From contig CAMQXE010000045.1 of the NCBI GenBank assembly GCA_947038745.1, positions 1 through 8,447 on the forward strand: a DNA stretch of 8,447 nt, in the 5' to 3' direction. The DNA is from an uncultured Propionibacteriaceae bacterium (lineage in GTDB: Bacteria; Actinomycetota; Actinomycetes; Propionibacteriales; Propionibacteriaceae). Numbering within the stretch: the stretch's first letter is position 1; each line of letters begins with the position of its first letter. The notes under the pieces are model-generated. The model made no database searches, was not told the origin of the DNA, and saw nothing but the letters and a program-made list of their open reading frames with translations. Below are positions 1 to 5,240 of this stretch, piece after piece. Position numbers and translations under genes: made by a program.

Positions 1-37
1 GGGTACTCCTTTGTTGAACCCACTGTAACTAGTAATG
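1..37 (-). promoter_or_regulatory. Downstream gap of the operon with an SD at the window edge
   Basis: After the carboxypeptidase stop, the minus strand reads on to AAAGGAG (plus-strand 6-12) followed by TACCC at the window end. This looks like a Shine-Dalgarno for a gene starting just outside the window. No terminator lies in the gap, so the operon probably continues. Confidence 0.45.
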
Positions 38-619
38 CTATGAAAGCCCAGCGCTGGGCCGCATAGGCGGGCAGGTGTTATCAGGAAAACTTTCCTGTAG
101 CTCAAAATGCCACGGCTCATTCTCGTAGCGTCGGCATAGCCCAAAATGGTCCTGATTTTGCCATAGCCATAATTGGCCCTCGGGCGTTCCCTGGACGTCA
201 ATAGCCATTCCACGAACATGGGCAGAATCCCATGGCGTCATTACCCAGCGCATTGCTTCATCGACGCTGCCGTACTTGGCTATAGCTTCATCGAGGAGCT
301 GCTGTTGAGCCGCTGGTGGGCGGTATGACGAGTTCAATGAGAAGGTAAATCCAACGGCAGCGCCATCTTTTTGAACACGGTCAAAGGCAGCCATCAATCG
401 GGGATCTGTGCCATGCCCATCATCGGGAACTATCGGGTAAGGAGTTGCCGGTGTGGCAAGACGATAGGCAGGGGTGACATACGGAGAAGGTGTCGTTTGC
501 GGCTCAGTAAATCGACTTAGATCAAGCGCGCAGGAGGTTACGAATAGTACGCACACGACGGCGCTACCTATCATGGGTAGCGCCCGTCGAGGGTGCTTAG
601 CGAAACCTCGCAAGATCAT
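38..619 (-). CDS. VanY-like D,D-carboxypeptidase lipoprotein (peptidase M15B)
   Basis: A 193-residue exported zinc peptidase that probably removes the terminal D-Ala from peptidoglycan stem peptides outside the membrane. The N-terminus has a basic stretch (R4, K8, R11, R12), a hydrophobic core at 14-26 and a lipobox V27-T28-S29-C30, so lipid attachment at Cys30 is predicted. A Pro/Thr-rich linker (about 38-66) precedes the M15 domain. Motifs seen are S-S-Y-R (97-100), H-V-R-G-M-A-I-D with zinc ligands His134 and Asp141, and E-P-W-H with catalytic Glu168 and zinc ligand His171. Cys162 and Cys183 flank the last motif and could form a disulfide. The ATG overlaps the stop of the upstream DsbA-like gene (ATGA), implying translational coupling, with GGTGG as a weak SD. 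The family and lipoprotein calls are firm. Preference for D,D rather than L,D bonds and the physiological role are inferred. Confidence 0.88.
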   Translation of the reverse strand: MILRGFAKHPRRALPMIGSAVVCVLFVTSCALDLSRFTEPQTTPSPYVTPAYRLATPATPYPIVPDDGHGTDPRLMAAFDRVQKDGAAVGFTFSLNSSYRPPAAQQQLLDEAIAKYGSVDEAMRWVMTPWDSAHVRGMAIDVQGTPEGQLWLWQNQDHFGLCRRYENEPWHFELQESFPDNTCPPMRPSAGLS

Positions 620-1440
620 TTCTTGCCACCATATTGCTCAATGACATTGACAAATTGTGCGGCCGGCAAGGCTCCAGAGATTGGGGTCGTATTGATGAGG
701 AAGAATGGCGTGGAGTTTAAGCCAAGCTCCTTAGCTTCTGCCGTGTCCGCCACGATTTGCTGCTGGATATTTGCCGATGTGCGGTCAGCGTTGAACTTGT
801 CAAGATCGCTGATACCGACACGTTTTGCAAGATCAATGATGATTTCGTCGGTAACGTCGGGATGCCCGTGGCCGGTATGTATTTCCCAAATAGCATGAGC
901 GTATTCCCAATATTTGCCTTGGCTGCCTGCCGCCCGAGCCGCTGCAGCCGCCGCGACGGACTGGTCACCAAAGATCGTCAAGTCGCGGAACTCAATCCGT
1001 AATGATCCTGAATCCAGGTATGGCTGGAGCTGCTCAAGGGATTCAAGGGACCACTTTGCGCAGAATGGGCAGCGATAGTCGGCCCACTCGATGAGGACGA
1101 TCGGGGCGTCTGTGCGGCCAAGGGCTAGCGGATCGTTAGGGGTGCGGTGGGCAAGTTTAAGCATGTTGGCTGCTCGATCGCCAGTAGTGGGTTGAGCTTT
1201 CACCTGCTCTGGTCCACCACCAACGGTCGCTGCGGTTCCTGGGGCTGATGCTGTGGGGATTGCAGCTCTGGCCTTATTTAGTTCATCAGTCTTGACGAAG
1301 AGAAGCGTGCCTAACACCAAACTGAGCGCCGATAGAACCGCGACTATCGCCCAAGGTAAAGCGGCGCGAGGTGGCTGCGGCTTATGGGTTTGGTCCTCGG
1401 CGCTGGTGCTATCTGAGGGCTCATTGGTCTGGGTACTCAT
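616..1440 (-). CDS. Membrane-anchored DsbA-family thiol:disulfide oxidoreductase
   Basis: A 274-residue protein with a short charged cytoplasmic N-terminus (1-28), one transmembrane segment (about 29-49), a low-complexity linker (about 60-90) and an extracytoplasmic DsbA-like thioredoxin domain (about 100-270). The redox motif is C-P-F-C at 124-127 inside the typical D-Y-R-C-P-F-C context. The cis-proline is Pro245 in S-T-P-F, and the helical insert lies between. This is the layout of actinobacterial membrane-tethered Dsb proteins (thioredoxin_4/DSBA family), which oxidise or isomerise disulfides in secreted proteins. It is the second gene of a three-gene minus-strand unit, 25 nt after the Ig-like gene and overlapping the carboxypeptidase by 4 nt. 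The start has AGGG about 7 nt upstream. The same bases also form TAGGGT-N6-ATG, a possible leaderless internal promoter. Oxidase versus isomerase activity cannot be told from sequence. Confidence 0.9.
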   Translation of the reverse strand: MSTQTNEPSDSTSAEDQTHKPQPPRAALPWAIVAVLSALSLVLGTLLFVKTDELNKARAAIPTASAPGTAATVGGGPEQVKAQPTTGDRAANMLKLAHRTPNDPLALGRTDAPIVLIEWADYRCPFCAKWSLESLEQLQPYLDSGSLRIEFRDLTIFGDQSVAAAAAARAAGSQGKYWEYAHAIWEIHTGHGHPDVTDEIIIDLAKRVGISDLDKFNADRTSANIQQQIVADTAEAKELGLNSTPFFLINTTPISGALPAAQFVNVIEQYGGKK

Positions 1441-1465
1441 AGGTATACCCTACAGAGCCATGCGG

Positions 1466-2455
1466 TTAGGTGAGATCGTCTAGTTCACCGCTGGTGATAT
1501 CAGACAAGGTAGCGGTGTCTTGTTTGCTGTTTGCTCGATTACGCAAAGCAGCGATAGCGGCAATGATAAGCAGTGAGCTTAGGGCCAGCACTGCTAGAAG
1601 TGCTAGAGGCCATAGATCCGCGACCTTTGGGCCAGCCGGAACAAAGCTAGTTGTGCTTGCGCTAGCGCTCGGGGCGCTGCTAGCTGTCTTGTCGCTCGCG
1701 GTTGTTTGGCTAAGGGAAGGGCTGAATGAGGGGCTAGGCGTAGTAGGGCTAGGAGTCGGGGTGGGCCGTGGCGCGATCTGTATTGATACTTGAGCGGACG
1801 TGCCTTTTATCCCACCAACGTCGCCAATAGTGAGTGAATATATTGCCGGTCCAGGATTTGTGCTGGCAGGGATTGCCACGCTAAAGGCGCCGTTGTCATC
1901 GGTGACAACCCAGGTCGTTTGGCCGCCACCAGTATCGATACGGGCGTTAGTAACGGGTTGGTTGCTGGGCTTTGTCATCGCTGTGCCAGACAAAGTTACA
2001 GTTGTGCCAGCGACTGCGGTGCCACTTTCTGCGGCAGCGGTGAGAGCGATCGTTGCGGTGACGTTGATGCGCCCCTCGGCGCTGGCTCGAAGGTATGAGC
2101 CATTGCCTGCAAAAATGACAGTGAGCTGGTGCTCACCGGGGCTAGGGGTGGGGGTTTCGCCATGAAAACTGCCATCGGTGCCAGTGGAGGTTTGCCCTAC
2201 TTTTGCGCCATCAATGAGAAGTTCAAGCTCGACATTGCCAACTGGGTTATTGCCGGAAACGAGCTTTCCGGTAATCGTGACTTTGTCACTCACAAGGGAC
2301 TGAACCTCGATAAACGATGTTGCTGGCTTGGTGTTGTTGTCTGCAGGGCGAACGGCGGCATTGAGGCTGGGGGCGGCAGCCTGAGCCGGGGTAGCGATAG
2401 AAACCCATGCCAATGTCGCAGCCAAGATAGTGGTTAGTGCAGCACGAAAACGCAT
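1466..2455 (-). CDS. Secreted Ig-like domain protein with C-terminal membrane anchor
   Basis: A 329-residue surface protein of unknown function. Residues 1-26 are a Sec signal peptide ending in A-Q-A, with cleavage expected after Ala26. Two Ig-like beta-sandwich units follow, about 48-134 and 135-228. Each shows the 'added-value' pattern of V-T/T-L-S-G-x early and a D-x-x-G-x-F/S-V-x-I strand late (T93-D-G-S-F-H and D187-N-G-A-F-S-V). A Pro/Ser/Thr/Ala-rich stalk (229-275) leads to a transmembrane segment (280-304), a basic stop-transfer R-N-R, and a 22-residue acidic cytoplasmic tail. There are no cysteines and no LPXTG motif, so anchoring is by membrane span. The start has a strong SD (AAGGAGG, 4-5 nt upstream). 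It heads the operon with the DsbA-like and carboxypeptidase genes, which suggests a structural or adaptor role at the wall. No catalytic motif is visible. Confidence 0.85.
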   Translation of the reverse strand: MRFRAALTTILAATLAWVSIATPAQAAAPSLNAAVRPADNNTKPATSFIEVQSLVSDKVTITGKLVSGNNPVGNVELELLIDGAKVGQTSTGTDGSFHGETPTPSPGEHQLTVIFAGNGSYLRASAEGRINVTATIALTAAAESGTAVAGTTVTLSGTAMTKPSNQPVTNARIDTGGGQTTWVVTDDNGAFSVAIPASTNPGPAIYSLTIGDVGGIKGTSAQVSIQIAPRPTPTPSPTTPSPSFSPSLSQTTASDKTASSAPSASASTTSFVPAGPKVADLWPLALLAVLALSSLLIIAAIAALRNRANSKQDTATLSDITSGELDDLT

Positions 2456-2459
2456 CGAT

Positions 2460-2466
2460 CCTCCTT
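2460..2466 (-). promoter_or_regulatory. Shine-Dalgarno of the Ig-like protein gene
   Basis: On the minus strand AAGGAGG sits 4-5 nt before the ATG at 2455. It is the best ribosome-binding site in the window and fixes the start of this gene, whose first residues also make a proper signal peptide. Confidence 0.75.
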
Positions 2467-2520
2467 GTCGTGGCTACAGTAGTGCTCTTTTGAGCCAAGC
2501 CTGTCGCGCCCGCCCGAAAA

Positions 2521-2543
2521 CCACAAAATTTATGGATTTGTGG
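2521..2543. promoter_or_regulatory. 7-bp inverted repeat, candidate operator
   Basis: CCACAAA (2521-2527) and TTTGTGG (2537-2543) are perfect inverted arms around a 9-nt A/T-rich spacer. The repeat spans the proposed minus-strand -10 and lies about 75 bp from the divergent plus-strand -10. This is a typical position and size for a dimeric repressor site. I do not recognise the regulator. Confidence 0.35.
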
Positions 2544-2556
2544 AGTGGCCTGTGAC
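2527..2556 (-). promoter_or_regulatory. Candidate promoter of the Ig/Dsb/VanY operon
   Basis: Read on the minus strand, GTCACA (4 of 6 to TTGACA; plus-strand 2551-2556) and TAAATT (4 of 6 to TATAAT; plus-strand 2527-2532) are separated by 18 nt. They would start a transcript near 2520, giving a leader of about 65 nt that carries the strong SD at 2460-2466. The -10 lies inside the inverted repeat at 2521-2543. This is a consensus match by eye only. A weaker alternative is TACTGT on the minus strand at 2481-2476, which would leave a leader of about 15 nt. Confidence 0.35.
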
Positions 2557-2590
2557 TGTTTCAACAAGTCTTATTCTCTTTGTTATCTAA

Positions 2591-2620
2591 TTGTAATAAA
2601 GGCTCGAAATGCGTTATAGT
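2591..2620 (+). promoter_or_regulatory. Promoter of the small gene
   Basis: TTGTAA (2591-2596) and TATAGT (2615-2620) are separated by 18 nt. These are the best sigma-70-type hexamers in the window: 4 of 6 for the -35 and 5 of 6 for the -10. Transcription would start near 2627. That leaves an A-rich, apparently unstructured leader of about 53 nt before the ATG at 2680. Confidence 0.6.
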
Positions 2621-2679
2621 TATTGTGTCGCAAGGGATTGGCGATAAAACAAACACAAATTAGGGGTGGCAACAACAAA

Positions 2680-2793
2680 ATGTTCGGTATTTTCCACAAG
2701 CGTCCTGCTGCACAGCGTCCGACTCTAATCAATGATTACGCAGTTCAGTCGCAGGCGTTTGAGCAGGCAGCGCACCACAGCCAGGCTCGCTAA
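2680..2793 (+). CDS. Small 37-residue protein, function unknown
   Basis: A short ORF of 37 codons plus TAA. It begins M-F-G-I-F-H-K-R-P, has the middle Y-A-V-Q-S-Q-A-F-E-Q and ends H-H-S-Q-A-R. The N-terminus is hydrophobic then basic. The rest is polar, rich in Ala (7) and Gln (5), with three His and no Cys. It is too short for a membrane span. Everything around it supports a real gene: a good promoter (2591-2620), an AGGGGTGG ribosome-binding site (2662-2669, GGTGG 10 nt from the ATG), and an intrinsic terminator 30 nt after the stop. It therefore looks like a self-contained monocistronic unit with a transcript of about 230 nt. I do not recognise the family. It could be a true small protein, or the RNA could act as a regulator that happens to encode it. 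It does not resemble an amino-acid leader peptide. Confidence 0.6.
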   Translation: MFGIFHKRPAAQRPTLINDYAVQSQAFEQAAHHSQAR

Positions 2794-2802
2794 GCCAGTG
2801 CC

Positions 2803-2816
2803 CGCCCTCCGGGGCG
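2803..2816 (+). other. Small hairpin between small gene and terminator
   Basis: CGCCC (2803-2807) pairs with GGGCG (2812-2816) around a TCCG loop, 10 nt after the small gene's stop codon and just ahead of the terminator stem. It may protect the 3' end or be part of an RNA fold. There is no U-run after it, so it is not itself a terminator. Confidence 0.4.
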
Positions 2817-2822
2817 ATTGTC

Positions 2823-2859
2823 CAGGCCTTCACCATTCGGTGGGGGCCTGTTGTTTTGT
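2823..2859 (+). terminator. Intrinsic terminator of the small gene
   Basis: CAGGCCTTCACC (2823-2834) pairs with GGTGGGGGCCTG (2839-2850) through 12 bp, two of them G-U, around an ATTC tetraloop. The T-rich tail TTGTTTTGT (2851-2859) follows. This separates the small transcript from pgi, which therefore needs its own promoter. Confidence 0.8.
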
Positions 2860-2901
2860 ATCAATCCAGTGAGTGTTTCAGCACAATGCTGGGCAGCAGC
2901 C

Positions 2902-2907
2902 TAGGCT
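2902..2907 (+). promoter_or_regulatory. -10 element for probable leaderless pgi transcript
   Basis: TAGGCT fits TANNNT and ends exactly 6 nt before the ATG at 2914, so a start site 7 nt downstream of the hexamer would be the A of the ATG. No convincing SD is present, the only candidate being GGA at 2908-2910. No good -35 is visible. An inverted repeat CAGCA-CAA-TGCTG (2879-2891) occupies that region instead and could be an operator. Confidence 0.45.
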
Positions 2908-2913
2908 GGAACC

Positions 2914-4575
2914 ATGATCGATGTAACGACGACCTCTACTTGGCAGCGTCTAGATGACCTTGCGTCCTCCACGACACCCGATCTCCGTAGCTGGTTTGCG
3001 CAGGACCAGCATCGTGTGCCCGATTTTACTTTCACAGCAGCCGATCTCCACGTCGATCTATCAAAGAGCATCGTCACTCGCGACATCTTAGAAACCCTTG
3101 TTGAACTTGCTGACGAGGTGGATCTTGCGGCCCACCGTGATGCCATGTTCAGCGGCGGAAAAATAAACACCACAGAAAATCGGGCTGTACTGCACACCGC
3201 ACTACGGCTACCTGAAACTGCTCAACTTCACGTAGATGGTGAAGACATAGTGCCTGCGGTCCATGAGGTACTTAGGCGCGTCTATTCCTTTGCCGACAAG
3301 GTGCGCTCGGGGGAGTGGGTTGGGGTTACCGGCAAGCGCATCGAAACGGTCGTCAATATAGGTATCGGTGGCTCTGATCTCGGACCGGTCATGGTTTATG
3401 AGGCACTCAAGCCCTACGTTCGGGCAGGCCTAACCTGTCGCTTCATTTCCAACATTGACCCAACCGATGTAGCGGAAACGACGTCGGACCTAAATCCGGA
3501 AACAACACTGTTCATCGTCGCGTCTAAGACTTTTACCACGCTAGAGACGCTGACTAATGCTCGTTTGGCAAAGGCATGGCTGTTGCAGCGGCTTAGGGCC
3601 TCCGGCGCAATCAATGATGAGGCTGGAGAGAAAACGGCTGTAGCCCGTCATTTTGTCGCAGTTTCGACAGCACTAGATAAGGTCGCAGATTTTGGAATAG
3701 ATCCGGAAAATGCCTTTGGTTTCTGGGATTGGGTCGGCGGCCGTTACTCCGTGGATTCAGCAATCGGAACTAGCCTCGCTATCGCTCTCGGCCCAAAGAA
3801 CTTCGCAGATTTTCTTGCAGGGTTCCACGCCATGGATGAGCATTTCCGCACAACTCCATGGGCGCAGAACGTTCCCGTGCTAATGGGGCTACTCAACGTG
3901 TATTACGTAGATTTCCTTAACGCACACTCGCATGCAGTACTGCCATATTCCCAATACCTACATCGCTTCCCGGCATACCTCCAGCAACTGACGATGGAAT
4001 CCAATGGGAAGCAGGTTCGTGCTGATGGCACCCCGGTAAATTGCCCAACCGGCGAGATCTTCTGGGGTGAGCCTGGCACAAACGGTCAGCATGCCTTCTA
4101 CCAGTTGATTCACCAAGGCACCCGTCTCATTCCGGCAGATTTCATTGCCTTTGCAAATCCTGCACATCCGCTAGTTGATGGCGGCAATGACGTACATGCG
4201 TTGTTCTTAGCAAACTTTTTTGCTCAAACTAAGGCGTTGGCTTTTGGTAAAACCGCTGAAGAAGTGCGTGCCGAGGGGACCGCAGAGGCCATAGTTCCTG
4301 CCCGAGTATTCCCTGGTAACCGGCCTACGACGTCGATCATGGCGCATGCCCTGACACCATCAGTTCTAGGCCAGCTAATCGCGCTCTACGAGCACATCAC
4401 CTTCGTCCAAGGGGTTGTGTGGGGCATCGACAGCTTCGATCAGTGGGGTGTTGAGCTTGGCAAGAAACTTGCAGTAGAGATCACTCCGGCACTCGCGGGC
4501 GATGCCGCAGCGCTCGCTGCTCAAGACGCATCAACGCGAGCACTTGTGGGGTACTACCGGGAACATCGGTCATAG
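2914..4575 (+). CDS. pgi: Glucose-6-phosphate isomerase
   Basis: A 553-residue cytosolic enzyme that interconverts glucose 6-phosphate and fructose 6-phosphate in glycolysis and gluconeogenesis. Family landmarks run in order: [11 protein letters not shown] (88-98), the phosphate-binding [11 protein letters not shown] (148-158), S-K-T-F-T-T-L-E-T (204-212), and the PGI signature [10 protein letters not shown] (273-282) with Arg277. These are followed by catalytic Glu362 in M-E-S-N-G-K, the ring-opening His393 in [10 protein letters not shown], and the second signature [10 protein letters not shown] (508-517) with Lys517. The length fits the long PGI form common in Actinomycetota and Proteobacteria, and no key residue is missing. 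It is preceded by the small gene's terminator and has its own probable leaderless promoter. Its TAG stop shares one base with the GTG of the DUF218 gene. Confidence 0.97.
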   Translation: MIDVTTTSTWQRLDDLASSTTPDLRSWFAQDQHRVPDFTFTAADLHVDLSKSIVTRDILETLVELADEVDLAAHRDAMFSGGKINTTENRAVLHTALRLPETAQLHVDGEDIVPAVHEVLRRVYSFADKVRSGEWVGVTGKRIETVVNIGIGGSDLGPVMVYEALKPYVRAGLTCRFISNIDPTDVAETTSDLNPETTLFIVASKTFTTLETLTNARLAKAWLLQRLRASGAINDEAGEKTAVARHFVAVSTALDKVADFGIDPENAFGFWDWVGGRYSVDSAIGTSLAIALGPKNFADFLAGFHAMDEHFRTTPWAQNVPVLMGLLNVYYVDFLNAHSHAVLPYSQYLHRFPAYLQQLTMESNGKQVRADGTPVNCPTGEIFWGEPGTNGQHAFYQLIHQGTRLIPADFIAFANPAHPLVDGGNDVHALFLANFFAQTKALAFGKTAEEVRAEGTAEAIVPARVFPGNRPTTSIMAHALTPSVLGQLIALYEHITFVQGVVWGIDSFDQWGVELGKKLAVEITPALAGDAAALAAQDASTRALVGYYREHRS

Positions 4576-5234
4576 TGATTCGTCGTTATGGGCGGCGGTT
4601 CCTGGTGGTGGTCGTCGCACTCGGGCTAGTCGGGCTTGCTCCTACTGGCTGGATCTATGCGACGAAGGGGCCAAGCTACTCCGTCACTGAGGCGCCATCG
4701 CGCGACGTTGCCATCGTCTTTGGAGCAAGCGTATTGGCCCCCGGTCTGCCGTCGCCCTATCTAGAAGGGCGGCTGCAAACGGCCCTGGAGCTCTACCAGG
4801 CCGGCAAGGTGAAGGTGATCTTGGTCTCTGGGGACAATGCCACAAAGTATTACGACGAGCCCACAACAATGCGAAATTGGCTCATAGAGCAAGGGGTTCC
4901 AGTAGCAGACGTGGTGAGCGACTTTGCTGGGTTTGATACGTACGACACCTGCGTGCGAGCTAAGCAGATATTTGGCGTGACATCAGCGACATTGGTGACG
5001 CAGTCATACCATCTTCCGCGAGCGCTGGCGACCTGTTTTGCTGTGGGAGTTGACGCTATTGGGGTCGGCGATGAGTCAGTAAAGAACTCTCAGCGTACGA
5101 GTATTTGGTACTGGGGCGTGACAAGAGAGTTTGCTGCTGCTTGGAAAATGGGTGTTGATCTGCTCAGCAGACGCAGCCCTACGCTGGGTGACCCAGAACC
5201 AGGGGTACGCGAAGCGCTGGCTCGCCCTAGGTGA
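4575..5234 (+). CDS. Membrane-anchored DUF218 protein (SanA/YdcF-like)
   Basis: A 219-residue protein with a basic N-terminus (R3, R4, R7, R8), one membrane-spanning segment (about 9-28) and a DUF218 domain (about 44-190) probably outside the membrane. Motifs seen are A-I-V-F-G-A-S (46-52), L-E-G-R-L (63-67), V-I-L-V-S-G-D-N (81-88), E-P-T-T-M (95-99), D-T-Y-D-T (121-125) and T-Q-S-Y-H-L-P-R-A (142-150). These are the conserved Rossmann-like core of the SanA/YdcF family. In enterobacteria SanA is tied to vancomycin exclusion and envelope integrity, but its reaction is not established. The GTG start overlaps the pgi stop by one base (TAGTG) and has no convincing SD, so translation probably depends on termination at pgi. 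Cys126 and Cys154 are the only cysteines. The C-terminal tail (200-219) is Pro/Arg-rich. The family is confident, the function unknown. Confidence 0.87.
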   Translation: MIRRYGRRFLVVVVALGLVGLAPTGWIYATKGPSYSVTEAPSRDVAIVFGASVLAPGLPSPYLEGRLQTALELYQAGKVKVILVSGDNATKYYDEPTTMRNWLIEQGVPVADVVSDFAGFDTYDTCVRAKQIFGVTSATLVTQSYHLPRALATCFAVGVDAIGVGDESVKNSQRTSIWYWGVTREFAAAWKMGVDLLSRRSPTLGDPEPGVREALARPR

Positions 5235-5240
5235 AACCTA
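5228..5240. other. Small inverted repeat over both convergent stop codons
   Basis: TAGGT (5228-5232), GAA, ACCTA (5236-5240) forms a 5-bp hairpin containing part of the plus-strand TGA (5232-5234) and the whole minus-strand TAG (5240-5238). There is no T-run on either side, so it is at best a weak bidirectional terminator. Confidence 0.3.

Noticed and set aside
593..898. Plus-strand open frames lying over the DsbA-like, Ig-like and amidase genes
   Set aside because: They run antisense to genes with clear domains, lack SD sequences and recognisable motifs, and their compositions are what reverse-strand reading of the real genes produces.
1721..1780. Short tandem repeat in the stalk region of the Ig-like gene
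   Set aside because: The DNA repetition is imperfect and follows from Pro/Thr/Ser codons of a low-complexity stalk. It is not an independent DNA repeat.
2551..2566. CRP/GlxR-like site (TGTGA-N6-CAACA)
   Set aside because: Only the left half fits. The right half differs at two of five positions from TCACA, which is common by chance.
2286..2567. Minus-strand open frame overlapping the start of the Ig-like gene
   Set aside because: It is out of frame with the signal peptide gene, has no SD, and covers the proposed operon promoter. It is most likely a shadow.
2803..2850. 6C-type actinobacterial small RNA
   Set aside because: That RNA has two stems with C-rich loops. Here the loops are TCCG and ATTC, and the second stem is a normal terminator.
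2591..2913. Small ORF plus terminator as a leader-peptide attenuator of pgi
   Set aside because: The peptide has no run of one amino acid, pgi is not a biosynthetic gene controlled by charged tRNA, and I see no alternative anti-terminator pairing with the 12-bp stem. A separate small gene fits better.
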